Origin: Rosistilla oblonga
Lineage (GTDB): Bacteria > Planctomycetota > Planctomycetia > Pirellulales > Pirellulaceae
Direction of reading: 5' to 3'
DNA: 64,000 nucleotides
Assembly: GCF_007751715.1 (NCBI RefSeq)
Contig: NZ_CP036292.1
Coordinates: 806,001 to 870,000 of the forward strand
In this document: positions 52,897 through 61,896 of the stretch, in pieces
Layout of the letters: each line of letters starts with the position of its first letter
Position numbering within the stretch: position 1 is the first letter of the stretch
The notes under the pieces: generated by a model
Told to the model about the DNA's origin: nothing
Seen by the model: only the letters and a program-made list of their open reading frames with translations
Database searches by the model: none
Made by a program: the position numbers and the translations under genes

Positions 52897-55641
52897 TTAC
52901 TCTTGGTTTTCCCAAGTCACGCCCATTTCGGATTCCAGCGAAGCGTACCAATCGCGGAACAATTGGCCCGCTTGGAAGTTGGCGAACTGTCGCAGACGCA
53001 TCCGTTGAGCTGGTTCCATGAAGTCTTCGCGGAGCTTTTCGAGGTCGGGCGACGTCGATTTCACCTGGAAGACGTAGAACGTATTCTCCGGCTGATTCGC
53101 CGCGCTACCAAACGCTTTCTCGGAAGTCGAGAAGACAGCTTTCATGAAGTCGGGGCCGACGCGGTCCAGATCTGGAACGCTCAATCCAAAGCCTTGCATC
53201 GCGGTGAACGGACCGACGTCGCTGATCACCAAGGTCTGTTTGGCTTCAGGGATCTCGGTCGTGATCGATTCCGCATTGGCGTTGTTCAACTTGGTCGCCA
53301 ACGCTTCGGCTTCCTCTTTGGCCAATTCACGAGCCTTCTGTAGACGCAGTGCGTCTTTGACTTCGCCTTCGATCTCTTCGAATTCGGGAGTAAACGGCTC
53401 ACGCTGTTCGGTCTTCCAGAATACGAAAGCCGATCCGGGCGGGTTGCTGTCGGTTCGCTTAGGCGTGTAATCGGGGAATTGGTTGTTGTAGATCAGGCTG
53501 GCAAACGAATCGCCACCGCCAAATCCCATCCCTTGCGTTTGCGAACTGGCGATCGGTTGATCGGCGACCGAGATCGGATCCTGCATTCCGGTCACGCCGT
53601 ACTGCAGCCCCAACGCCTCGCCCAGTTCCTTCAAGCTGAAGGCGGGAGGATCGCCGACATCTTTGCCCTGTTCCTTGTCGCCCTGCCACAACATGCGGAC
53701 GCCAAAGTAACGCTTCATCTCGCTCTCGGCTTGTGCCATCGCTTTCTGCATCGCAGCACGAGCCGCTGGCAACGCCAGTTCGCTGGCGACCTGATCCTTC
53801 ACCTCTTCAAAGGTTTGGACTCGCATCTTGGGAGCTTCGGGAGGCGTCAGTTCGTCGGCTGGAGCCGCTTCGGCCGCCGCTTCTTCTTTCATCTCCGGCT
53901 TCGCGTCGGCAGGCTTTTCCTCTGCTGGTTTTTCTTCCGCAGGCTTTTCTTCAGCAGGCTTGTCGTCCGCCTTCGGCTTCTCTTCGCTCTTGGCAGGCTC
54001 TTCCTTCTTCTCTTCAGCCGGTTTGGCTTCTTCCTTCATCTCCGGCTTCGCGTCAGCAGGTTTTTCCTCTGCTGGCTTTTCGTCCGCCTTAGGCTTCTCT
54101 TCGCTCTTGGCAGGCTCTTCCTTCTTCTCGTCAGCCGGCTTGGCTTCTTCCTTCATCTCCGGCTTCTCTTCTGCTGGTTTTTCTTCAGCAGGCTTTTCGT
54201 CCGCCTTGGGTTTCTCTTCGCTCTTGGCAGGCTCTTCCTTCTTCTCTTCAGCCGGCTTGGCTTCTTCTTTCACCTCTGGCTTCGCGTCAGCAGGTTTCTC
54301 CTCAGCTGGCTTTTCGTCCGCCTTGGGCTTTTCTTCGCTCTTGGCAGGTTCGTCCTTCTTCTCTTCAGCCTTTGGCTTTTCGTCCGCAGGCTTCTCTTCG
54401 GCTACTGGCTTCTCTTCTTCAGCCTGTTCGTCCTTGTCGTCGTCTTGCGGGCGAAACGCTGCTAGACGGAACATCGAACGACGGTTGGTCGACGATTGAT
54501 CCGCTTCCGCTTTGGCATCGCTGTCAGCTTCCGCCTTGGGCTCTTCCGCAGGCTTTTCGTCGGCGGGCTTTTCGTCGGCGGGCTTATCGTCGGCAGGCTT
54601 TTCGTCGGTAGGCTTTTCGTCAGCAGGCTTTTCGTCAGCAGGCTTTTCGTCAGCAGGCTTTTCGTCGGCAGGCTTTTCGTCAGCAGGCTTTTCTTCGACG
54701 ACAAACTCTTTAAACCGGCCTTCGGCGACCAAGCGGTCGTATTCAGCTCGCAGTGTTTCGTCGCTGATCTTCTTCTTTTCAGCTTCCAGGAAGCTATCGA
54801 ACGACGCTGTCAGGTATTCGACGTTAGCCGAATAGTTGCGACGGAAGCCGGGCGTGGCGGAATCGGGATTTGGGAAATCGTCTTTGTGCTTTTCGTACAG
54901 CGCTTTGACTTCCGATTCAGGCAGCTTGTCGTCGGGAATTTGAGTGGTGAAGTTGGCGACGACGACTGGATAGGCATCGATCGTCGCTTGTTGGTTCATC
55001 TGCTTGAACAGCTCCCAGCTCTCGCCGGGCGATGTCAGCGGTTGAGCCCCCGCAGCGATACCGGTCTGTCCGACGCGTTCGACCGCGTTGGCTAGCAGTT
55101 CGGTTTTGAGGACGCTTGCCAATTGGTAGCGACCGATTTGGTTGTCGGACGATTGCGACAGGATCGCGTACATCTCGTTTTCGTTGACTTTGTCGTTGGC
55201 ATACAGACGCAGCCATTGTTCGATGGCACCGTCGTCGAGGTCGAAGCCCATCTCCTTGGCTTTCCGCGACAACAGGTAGGTTCGCAGAGCGTTATCGAGC
55301 GACAATTGGTTGGAGATGCCCACGCGTTGGACGTTCCCCTGTTGGTCGACGACAAATCCTGGGACTTGCGGGCGGCCACCCTTGTCCATCACTTGCTTGG
55401 CCAAATCGGCGAGGAAGCGGGTGGTCATCTGATGGTTGCGGACATAGCGATTCATCTTCGCCATATCGATTTCTTCGCCACCAATCGTCGCGACAGCTTC
55501 GCTTTGGCCACCGGTTCCACGGGTCGAATCCAGATAAACCTGGAGCGCCGGAAGGACGACAAATGCAATCATGGCCAAACCGGCCAAGGCCGCGACCATT
55601 GCCTTTTGATTACGACGAAAAATCGACAGTGGGCCTGTCAT
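52897..55641 (-). CDS. PpiD/SurA-like membrane-anchored folding factor with expanded KPADE repeats
   Basis: A 914-residue protein. Residues 15-37 form one transmembrane anchor (MVAALAGLAMIAFVVLPALQV). Residues about 50-310 are SurA/PpiD N-terminal-like (TIGGEEIDMAKMNRYVRNHQM). Residues about 313-590 consist of KPADE/KPAEE repeats in two forms: a run of 5-residue units, then four copies of a 39-residue unit. The C-terminal 300 residues resemble the PpiD C-terminus (FEEIEGEVKDALRLQKARELAKEEAEAL). A clear parvulin active site is not seen, so isomerase activity is doubtful. Probably a periplasmic chaperone with a long charged tether. Confidence 0.78.
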   Translation of the reverse strand: MTGPLSIFRRNQKAMVAALAGLAMIAFVVLPALQVYLDSTRGTGGQSEAVATIGGEEIDMAKMNRYVRNHQMTTRFLADLAKQVMDKGGRPQVPGFVVDQQGNVQRVGISNQLSLDNALRTYLLSRKAKEMGFDLDDGAIEQWLRLYANDKVNENEMYAILSQSSDNQIGRYQLASVLKTELLANAVERVGQTGIAAGAQPLTSPGESWELFKQMNQQATIDAYPVVVANFTTQIPDDKLPESEVKALYEKHKDDFPNPDSATPGFRRNYSANVEYLTASFDSFLEAEKKKISDETLRAEYDRLVAEGRFKEFVVEEKPADEKPADEKPADEKPADEKPADEKPTDEKPADDKPADEKPADEKPAEEPKAEADSDAKAEADQSSTNRRSMFRLAAFRPQDDDKDEQAEEEKPVAEEKPADEKPKAEEKKDEPAKSEEKPKADEKPAEEKPADAKPEVKEEAKPAEEKKEEPAKSEEKPKADEKPAEEKPAEEKPEMKEEAKPADEKKEEPAKSEEKPKADEKPAEEKPADAKPEMKEEAKPAEEKKEEPAKSEEKPKADDKPAEEKPAEEKPAEEKPADAKPEMKEEAAAEAAPADELTPPEAPKMRVQTFEEVKDQVASELALPAARAAMQKAMAQAESEMKRYFGVRMLWQGDKEQGKDVGDPPAFSLKELGEALGLQYGVTGMQDPISVADQPIASSQTQGMGFGGGDSFASLIYNNQFPDYTPKRTDSNPPGSAFVFWKTEQREPFTPEFEEIEGEVKDALRLQKARELAKEEAEALATKLNNANAESITTEIPEAKQTLVISDVGPFTAMQGFGLSVPDLDRVGPDFMKAVFSTSEKAFGSAANQPENTFYVFQVKSTSPDLEKLREDFMEPAQRMRLRQFANFQAGQLFRDWYASLESEMGVTWENQE
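53870..54705. repeat. Coding tandem repeats inside the PpiD-like gene (15-bp and 117-bp units)
   Basis: From about 54545 to 54705 a 15-bp unit (CTTTTCGTCAGCAGG with small changes) repeats about ten times. From about 53870 to 54450 a larger 117-bp unit repeats: TTGGCAGG lies at 53990, 54107, 54224 and 54341, exactly 117 bp apart. Both periods are multiples of three, so the frame is kept. The copies differ slightly, which shows some age. Confidence 0.88.
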
Positions 55642-56002
55642 AGTGGTGCTACTTTCGTGACTGGAGCTTTTAAAACGAACCTTTCAGGTGGGCAACCGAT
55701 GCCACCAATCAAGGCGAAGCGAAACCTACATCATATGTCGGGTCGGCGGATGCTGCCAAACCGGTGTGCCGCTAGCAAAAAATGCCCCATCTGCGCACCG
55801 CTCCCAACATTTTCAAGGGCTGTCAAAGTACACCGCACCGAATCAAAGGGTCAAGGCCGGAGTCGGTTGGGGAAACCTTGGGAGACTCCGCAAAAAAACA
55901 GCAGCAAACCTCTTGTCGATCCGTTATCTTAGAACAGGCTATTAATTTACCCGCCTGCTTGAATCCCACCAAAACTCTCCCCTCTTTCGAAGGAAAGTCT
56001 AC
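55642..56002. other. Divergent intergenic region between the PpiD-like and Gfo/Idh genes
   Basis: This 361-bp gap must carry both promoters. It has no clear -10/-35 pair, no hairpin of note and no gene. I see nothing further to report in it. Confidence 0.4.
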
Positions 56003-57286
56003 ATGTTCGATCGCCGTCAATTTATTGCCTCTTCCGTTGCGACCACGGTTGCTGCCACCGCGGCGCATTCCAAAGCCTCCGCCGCCGATGCCAACAAGCC
56101 TGTTAAAGTTGGCGTGATGGGCCTTTCACGCGGTATGTCGCTCGCCACCGACCTGGCCAAGATGGACGGTGTCGAAGTCAAATATATCTGCGACGTCGAC
56201 AGCACTCGGCTCGCTTCGGGCGCTGAAAAGCTGGGCAAGATCGCTGGCACGTCCCCCGAAGCGATCACCGATTTCCGCAAGATCCTGGATGACAAAGAAG
56301 TCGACGCGTTGGTCTGCGCCGCTCCCAACCATTGGCACGGCCCTGCGACGATCATGGCCTGCAAAGCGGGCAAGCACGTCTACGTCGAAAAGCCAGCCAG
56401 CCACAACGCCCAAGAAGGCGAATGGATGATCGAGGCGGCTGAAAAGTACAACCGCGTCGTCCAAGTCGGTACGCAGCGCCGCAGTGCTCCCGAAATGATC
56501 CAAGCGATGGAAAAATTGCAATCCGGAGCGATCGGCAAGGTCTTCCTGTCGCGCGGCTATTATGTCAACCAACGCGGTTCGATCGGAAAGGTTGAACCGA
56601 GTGCACCGCCAGAAAACCTCGATTACGCGCTTTGGGAAGGCCCTGCCCCGCACCGCGAATACAAATCGAACGTCGTTCCTTACAACTGGCACTGGAACTG
56701 GCACTGGGGCGGTGGCGAATTGGCTAACAACGGCGTCCACACGCTGGACATCTGTCGTTGGGGAATGGGAGTCGATTATCCGACTCGCACGACGATCTCC
56801 GGCGGCCGCTACTGCTACGACGACGATCAAATCACTCCCGACACACAAGTTGTCGCGTTTGAATTTGGCGATGGCAGCCAGATCACCTGGCAAGGCACCT
56901 CGTGCAACAAGCACAACGTCAACCCATTTGTCTCGTTCTACGGAACCGAGGGTTCGATGGAAGTCGACAGCAACGGTGGCTTCAAGTTGTTCAATCGAGC
57001 CAACAAGATGGTCGAGGAGGTCAAGGGAACGAACAACGGCCAACTGGCTCACCTGACGAACTTCGTCGACGCGGTTCGCAGCGGCGATGCTTCGACCCTG
57101 AACCAACCGATCGCCGAAGGGCATTGCAGCACGATGATGTGCCACTTGGGCGTGATCGCGTATCGCACCGGCCAAGATGTCGTCTCCGATCCAACCAACG
57201 GCCACATCCAAGGGCCGCAGGAACAGAAGGCTATGTGGGGACGCGAGTACAACCCAGCTTGGGAAGCTGACGTTTCGAAGATCTAA
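56003..57286 (+). CDS. Gfo/Idh/MocA-family oxidoreductase with Tat signal
   Basis: A 427-residue NAD(P)-dependent sugar or polyol oxidoreductase. The leader has a twin-arginine motif (DRRQFIASS) and an Ala-rich stretch ending ASAAD, so the protein is folded before export. The Rossmann part is KVGVMGLSRGMSLATDLAK (residues 34-52), followed by the family EKP (YVEKPASHN, near 126-134) and the long sheet domain with WHWGGGELANNGVHTLDICRW. Exported members of this group are abundant in planctomycetes, but their substrates are mostly unknown. An AGG-like site precedes the ATG. Confidence 0.92.
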   Translation: MFDRRQFIASSVATTVAATAAHSKASAADANKPVKVGVMGLSRGMSLATDLAKMDGVEVKYICDVDSTRLASGAEKLGKIAGTSPEAITDFRKILDDKEVDALVCAAPNHWHGPATIMACKAGKHVYVEKPASHNAQEGEWMIEAAEKYNRVVQVGTQRRSAPEMIQAMEKLQSGAIGKVFLSRGYYVNQRGSIGKVEPSAPPENLDYALWEGPAPHREYKSNVVPYNWHWNWHWGGGELANNGVHTLDICRWGMGVDYPTRTTISGGRYCYDDDQITPDTQVVAFEFGDGSQITWQGTSCNKHNVNPFVSFYGTEGSMEVDSNGGFKLFNRANKMVEEVKGTNNGQLAHLTNFVDAVRSGDASTLNQPIAEGHCSTMMCHLGVIAYRTGQDVVSDPTNGHIQGPQEQKAMWGREYNPAWEADVSKI

Positions 57287-57304
57287 TTCTTCCCGGCCTC
57301 TTCC

Positions 57305-57361
57305 ACCTGTAACACTTCCGCTCTGCGACAATCTCTTGTTGTCGCCAACATCGTTACAGGT
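57305..57361. other. Nested hairpin after the Gfo/Idh gene
   Basis: Outer arms ACCTGTAAC (57305-57313) and GTTACAGGT (57353-57361) enclose inner arms GCGACAA (57325-57331) and TTGTCGC (57339-57345). It lies 18 bp after the stop. A T-run is lacking, so it may be a stabilising or Rho-dependent end. Confidence 0.55.
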
Positions 57362-57379
57362 GTCGCAAACCGACCCGAA

Positions 57380-57404
57380 GGCAGTCCCCGCGCGGGGGAC
57401 TGCC
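57380..57404. other. Perfect 10-bp hairpin, REP-like
   Basis: GGCAGTCCCC and GGGGACTGCC pair around a GCGCG loop. It follows directly after the nested hairpin and may be a dispersed palindrome. Confidence 0.55.
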
Positions 57405-57575
57405 ACGGTTCTGATTCGGTTCTCTCTTTCGCTGGCGGGTTTGCAAGGTAGATCTTCGTTGGACAACCCAGCGGTCTTGCGGGCTCGCACGAGTCGACGT
57501 TGCATCAGGCGAGCCATGGCCGCGGTGGGTCCATTCGAAGCCTCGATGCCTCCGCTCAAAAGCCCAGCGATATCT

Positions 57576-58322
57576 ATGATCCGCGCACTCGATTTTCACA
57601 AAGCCTACGATGACACCATCGCGGTGGCAGGTCTCTCCTTTGAAGTCTTGCCCGGCCAAGTCCTTGGACTCGTCGGGCCCAACGGCGCCGGGAAGACGAC
57701 GACGCTGCGAGCGTTGAGCGGGCTGATTCCGGCGACGCGCGGACGATTGGAAGTCGCTGGGCTGGATGTCGAACAGCATCCGATCGCGGTCAAGCAGCAG
57801 ACGGCGTATGTCCCCGACGATCCACAATTGTTCGACGACCTGACCGTCGGCCAACACATGGACTTCTTCGCTTCGGTCTACCGCGTCGCCGATGCCGACA
57901 GCAAAACACAACAACTGCTGCAGACCTTCGACTTGATCGAGAAGGTTGACCAGCGAGCGAGCGCCCTCAGCCGCGGGATGCGACAAAAACTTGCCGTTTG
58001 TTGCGCGTACCTCTATTCGCCGGCGGCGATCCTGTTGGATGAACCGATGACCGGGTTGGACCCGCCGGGGATTCGCAATCTGTTGGAATCGGTTCGCCAG
58101 CGAGCGGCCGATGGTGCGGCGATCATGATCAGTTCGCATCTGTTGGCGATGATCGAATCGGTCTGCACCGATGTGCTGGTGTTGGAACGCGGCCGCGCCA
58201 AGTTCTGTGGATCGATCGATGCGTTTAAAGCTCGCTTCGAATCGGCCGGAACGCCGGCGTCGTTGGAACAGGCTTTCTTCGCCGCGACGGCTTGCGAGCT
58301 GCCGGTGGGAGCAAGTGGATGA
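57576..58322 (+). CDS. ABC transporter ATP-binding protein
   Basis: The 248-residue subunit starts at the ATG at 57576 (an upstream ATG at 57546 is possible). It has Walker A GPNGAGKTT (residues about 36-44), a signature ALSRGMRQKL (about 130-139), Walker B AAILLDEPMTGLDPPG and the switch His in ISSHLL. The signature reads LSRGM rather than LSGGQ, as often in exporter-type ATPases. It overlaps the permease gene (ATGA), forming a two-gene ABC-2-type exporter. The substrate is unknown. Confidence 0.9.
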   Translation: MIRALDFHKAYDDTIAVAGLSFEVLPGQVLGLVGPNGAGKTTTLRALSGLIPATRGRLEVAGLDVEQHPIAVKQQTAYVPDDPQLFDDLTVGQHMDFFASVYRVADADSKTQQLLQTFDLIEKVDQRASALSRGMRQKLAVCCAYLYSPAAILLDEPMTGLDPPGIRNLLESVRQRAADGAAIMISSHLLAMIESVCTDVLVLERGRAKFCGSIDAFKARFESAGTPASLEQAFFAATACELPVGASG

Positions 58323-60016
58323 ACGCGTTGACCTTAGAAGCTTGCTTCCCGCGCAGTCTGCGACAGTTGCTGCAGATGCGAACGGTTGCCAAATTGAACC
58401 GCTTGAAACGTCGGATCCTTGCGCCCCGGCGAATCGTGTTGACAGTGCTGGCTGTTCTATTGGGAACGCTGTGGGCCGGGCAGGCGTTGTTGGGAATCCT
58501 GATGCGCCCCGCCGCCGATCCCCAGCGATTGCAGTTATGGATCACCAGCGGCTTGGTCCTGTATGCCTATTGGCATCTGTTGCGCGCGGTTTGGAACAGC
58601 GAGTTGGCCGGGATCGTGTGGTCGCGTCCCGAGCGCGAACTGCTCTGGACCGCTCCGCTGTCGCCAACGCAATTGATCGGTTACCGCTTGGCCGGCGGCA
58701 TCGGACCCTCTGTCCTCAAAGCGACGCTGCTGACCGTCGTGTTGCTGCCCGATTCCTCGCGGATCGAACTGACATTTCTGGGGCTGTTGATGGCTCTGGG
58801 AATCCTGGAACTGACGCGGATGATCATCGAGATCGGATGTTCGGGATTGTCCAAGGGAGCGTTGTTCCGGTTTCGCATCGGCGTCACCTCCGTCGCGGTC
58901 GCGATCGCTGCGTCGGTTGGCGTTAGCGTCTGGTCGAACTGGGATCCCGATTTCGGCATGCCCGCGGTCCAGTTGCCCAACCTGATGCTCGGCGGCCTGG
59001 TCGACCTCAGCCAAGGGCCTGTTGCTCGCACGATCGGTTATCCGCTGCGCTACCTCGCCGACATCGCGATCGCCAGTCGCTGGAACCTGACGGTTCTGGT
59101 CGGGATCTCGGTCGGGCTGTTAGAAATCGCCGGTTTGGCTGCGATTGTTATCTGGCTGCAGCGGACGATGACCGCAGCCCAATTGCGTCAGCATCGCGAG
59201 AGTTACGCAGAGATTCAGTCGAAGCAACCTGTTGAAGTCCCGCAAGCAGAACAGCACATCGAAGCATTTGATAGACGCCGGCGTCTGCCCGCGTGTGCGT
59301 CGTTGGGCGGGACCGGCGCCTTGGTGGCTCGGCATGCCGTCACGATGCGTGGCTATTGGTTAACTGTTTTGGCGACCTTGTTTGTTCCGGCTGCTTTTTC
59401 GACGTTCCCGATTTGGGTGCTTCCCGCCGATCAACCGGTTCTATTGCACGTGGTCGGATCGCTGATCTTCTACACGCTGCTGCTGGGCCCGCCGGCACTG
59501 AAGATCGATTTCCGCCGCGATCTCGACCGGATCCTATCGCTGCGACAGTTGCCGATCTCCGAATTTCGAATCACGATCGGTCAGCTGGCGTTGCCGATCG
59601 CCGCCTGTCTGGCGTTTCAGTTGGTTGTGCTGGCGGTGACCGCGGTCACGCGAACTCCCGAGCCGACCAAGCTGATGCTGTCGATGCTGGTGCTGATCCC
59701 GGCGACTGTTTTTATCTTCGCCTTGGAGAATGCGATCTTCCTGGCCTTCCCGCAGCGGATTGGTCAGGAGGGGATCGAGGTGCTGATCCGCACGACGCTC
59801 GTCTTCACGTTGAAAGGCGTGCTGTTCGTCTTGGGCGTCGCGGCACTGTTGGCTTGGACGATGGGGATCCGCCAGTTTGTCGGCGAGGACTACCAATCGA
59901 TTGTCTATCGAGTCGGAGGGCTGGCGATTTTGTGGGCCAGCGCCGCCGCGTCGGTTTGGATCACCGCGATTGCGCTTCGCCGGTTCGATCTGTCGGTCGA
60001 CACGCCCGCGGCGTAA
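58319..60016 (+). CDS. ABC-2-type permease, putative
   Basis: The 565-residue protein begins in the stop of the ATP-binding gene and has about ten to twelve hydrophobic segments (RIVLTVLAVLLGTLWAGQAL, LWITSGLVLYAYWHLL, AGLAAIVIWL, VLATLFVPAAF). It resembles the large ABC-2-like membrane subunits found next to such ATPases. A charged cytoplasmic linker (QSKQPVEVPQAEQHIEAFDRR) splits the two halves. The coupling makes an exporter likely. No adjacent gene points to the cargo. Confidence 0.78.
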   Translation: MNALTLEACFPRSLRQLLQMRTVAKLNRLKRRILAPRRIVLTVLAVLLGTLWAGQALLGILMRPAADPQRLQLWITSGLVLYAYWHLLRAVWNSELAGIVWSRPERELLWTAPLSPTQLIGYRLAGGIGPSVLKATLLTVVLLPDSSRIELTFLGLLMALGILELTRMIIEIGCSGLSKGALFRFRIGVTSVAVAIAASVGVSVWSNWDPDFGMPAVQLPNLMLGGLVDLSQGPVARTIGYPLRYLADIAIASRWNLTVLVGISVGLLEIAGLAAIVIWLQRTMTAAQLRQHRESYAEIQSKQPVEVPQAEQHIEAFDRRRRLPACASLGGTGALVARHAVTMRGYWLTVLATLFVPAAFSTFPIWVLPADQPVLLHVVGSLIFYTLLLGPPALKIDFRRDLDRILSLRQLPISEFRITIGQLALPIAACLAFQLVVLAVTAVTRTPEPTKLMLSMLVLIPATVFIFALENAIFLAFPQRIGQEGIEVLIRTTLVFTLKGVLFVLGVAALLAWTMGIRQFVGEDYQSIVYRVGGLAILWASAAASVWITAIALRRFDLSVDTPAA

Positions 60017-60057
60017 GAGCCCCGCCGGGCGTCGACGTCTTGCTGCCGCCAGCGTTG

Positions 60058-61578
60058 CTATTTCGCTGGGGCTTCCGCTTTGGCGACGATCTCAAAGTCG
60101 AGCGTCGATTGGCCAAACTTCTTCCCCTTGAGGTCCTCGATCGTCAATTGAATGCGATGCGGACCGGGAGCCAATTGTTTGGGCAGGTACAAGCGATAGG
60201 CGATGAAATAATCGCGGCGGTAGTTGTTGCAGCTCTGTTTGTCGGCCGGCAACACCTGTTCTGCAACCCGCACGCCATCGGCGTTAAACAGGTCGTAGCT
60301 GCCTTGGAAATGGGTCTCGTAGCCGTCGCTGAGTCGTTCGGAGGCGAAGTTGTCGATCTCGCAATAGAGGATCACCTGTTGGCCAGGTTGCAGTTTGTAA
60401 TCCTTGAAAGGCGTGATCCGGCCGTAGCTTTCGACTTCGGTGCAGAAGGCGATGCTGCTGACGTCCAGTGATTCGGTCGCGGCGGCCAGATGGCCCGATG
60501 CGAGCCGCAGGTTCTCGAGAGCTTTCTCCCAACGGCGGGTTCGCGAGGGCGATCCATCGGGATCGACCATGCTCCACATCGTCATCATCTGGTAACGCAG
60601 GTAGTCCTGTTCGGCAGCGTTCAGCTGGTCGACCTTTTCCATCGCCTGGTCGGGCTTGTCGGCCAACAGATACAGCATCCGCAGTTTGGCCAGTTGAGTC
60701 AGACCGCCGGGCGTGTCGAGCGAGATCTCTTGCTCTTCGTAATGTTTGATCAGCGCTTCGAGATGTTCTTTGGGGTTCATGCTCGCAGCGACGGGAGCCG
60801 CGGGAACTTCGGCTTCCAATTGGATCGTTTTGGTTTCCGGTTCCGCGGATGCGGCGGCGGGCGTTGCCGCGGCGACTTGTTCGACGGGAGTGGTTGAATC
60901 CGCGGGCGATTCGGCTGGCGGTGGCGTTGCAAAAGCGACAGCCGCTTGCGATTGCTGATCCGGTGCGGTTGCAGTCGCTTGTTGGACGGGATTGTTCGTC
61001 GCGGCTACTTGATCGGAAACCGTAGCGACGGTGTGCGCCATCGGCTTGCTTTGCCCCGGTTTCGGGAGACTTATCTCCTTGGCTGGCGTGGGGATCGTCG
61101 GGCCGCCGACTTGTCCGGCTGCAATTTGACCAGCAGCGGTTTGTCCGGCTGCAGGTTGTCCCGCAGCGTTGTCGGCTGCTGGCTTGGCCGCTTGAGTCTG
61201 TTGCATGTTCCGCACTGCGGCGAGTTGTTGACGGGCGGCAGCCTGGACTTCCGGCGTCGCATTGCTGAATGCTTCGATCAACTCATCCGATTCTTTGTCG
61301 GCAAGCGTCGCGGTAGCAGGCATGTTGGCGCTGGGCGGCGCGGCCGGTTTCTGCTGTTGCGCACTGGCAGCCGTTGTGCCCGACGGTCGCGTCTGCTGAT
61401 TCGGCGAAGCCTGGAACCGTTGCGCGAGCGAGGACAGCAGCCCGTCGGAGGGGGCCGTCGCTGGCTGAACCTCCGCCTGCAACGAACGATCAGGGACGGC
61501 GGTTCGGCAACCGGTCGAGCTAATCAGGGTATATAATGTTACCGAACAGAGTGTCATTCGGAGCGTAACGCCGTGCAT
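60058..61578 (-). CDS. Exported low-complexity protein, lipoprotein candidate
   Basis: The 506-residue product starts MHGVTLRMTLCSVTLYTLIS and has Cys24 in SSTGC, which resembles a lipobox although the -3 residue is Ser. GAGG sits 5 nt before the ATG. Residues about 30-270 are Ala/Gln/Pro/Thr-rich and include a repeat AAGQP-AAGQT-AAGQI-AAGQV. The C-terminal 220 residues look folded, with helices (EHLEALIKHYEEQEISLD) and then a beta-sandwich-like part (VILYCEIDNFASERLSD, PHRIQLTIEDLKGKKFG). The family is unknown. Probably envelope-attached with a flexible tether. Confidence 0.65.
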   Translation of the reverse strand: MHGVTLRMTLCSVTLYTLISSTGCRTAVPDRSLQAEVQPATAPSDGLLSSLAQRFQASPNQQTRPSGTTAASAQQQKPAAPPSANMPATATLADKESDELIEAFSNATPEVQAAARQQLAAVRNMQQTQAAKPAADNAAGQPAAGQTAAGQIAAGQVGGPTIPTPAKEISLPKPGQSKPMAHTVATVSDQVAATNNPVQQATATAPDQQSQAAVAFATPPPAESPADSTTPVEQVAAATPAAASAEPETKTIQLEAEVPAAPVAASMNPKEHLEALIKHYEEQEISLDTPGGLTQLAKLRMLYLLADKPDQAMEKVDQLNAAEQDYLRYQMMTMWSMVDPDGSPSRTRRWEKALENLRLASGHLAAATESLDVSSIAFCTEVESYGRITPFKDYKLQPGQQVILYCEIDNFASERLSDGYETHFQGSYDLFNADGVRVAEQVLPADKQSCNNYRRDYFIAYRLYLPKQLAPGPHRIQLTIEDLKGKKFGQSTLDFEIVAKAEAPAK

Positions 61579-61896
61579 CCTTGCCTCGTGCGTTGATGGA
61601 TTGGTAGGAGGCCCCGGAGATGGGGCATTGGGGGAGCGTAAGGAAATCTGGCGGTTTCTTTCAAGATAGATTCAAAATATTTTTTCCCCCGCTCACCAAA
61701 CCCGCCTGGTTTGTGTCCTTCTGATGAAAGAAAGCTCTTGGTCGACAGCCCGCCATTGACCAGAGGCCCCAATTACACTTAAACCAACACTGCAGGGGAG
61801 TTTAGAGCGACGCTCGGCTCCCCCCTCCCCCGGTCTGCCCGCCGTTTGGTGCAGATCGTTTTTTTGGTTGCTTGATAAACGAATGCAAAAATCCCG
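61579..61896. other. Divergent region between the lipoprotein candidate and the DAHP synthase gene
   Basis: This 318-bp gap must hold both promoters. A GCCCC/GGGGC short hairpin lies near 61611-61626. I see no gene, no tRNA and no convincing promoter pair. Confidence 0.4.

Noticed and set aside
53479-54499. Long plus-strand frames with FSSAGFSSAG-type repeats
   Set aside because: They are antisense to the KPADE repeats of the PpiD-like gene and arise from the same short DNA unit.
54545-54705. 15-bp repeats as a CRISPR or minisatellite of regulatory type
   Set aside because: They are in frame within a coding sequence and translate to KPADE.
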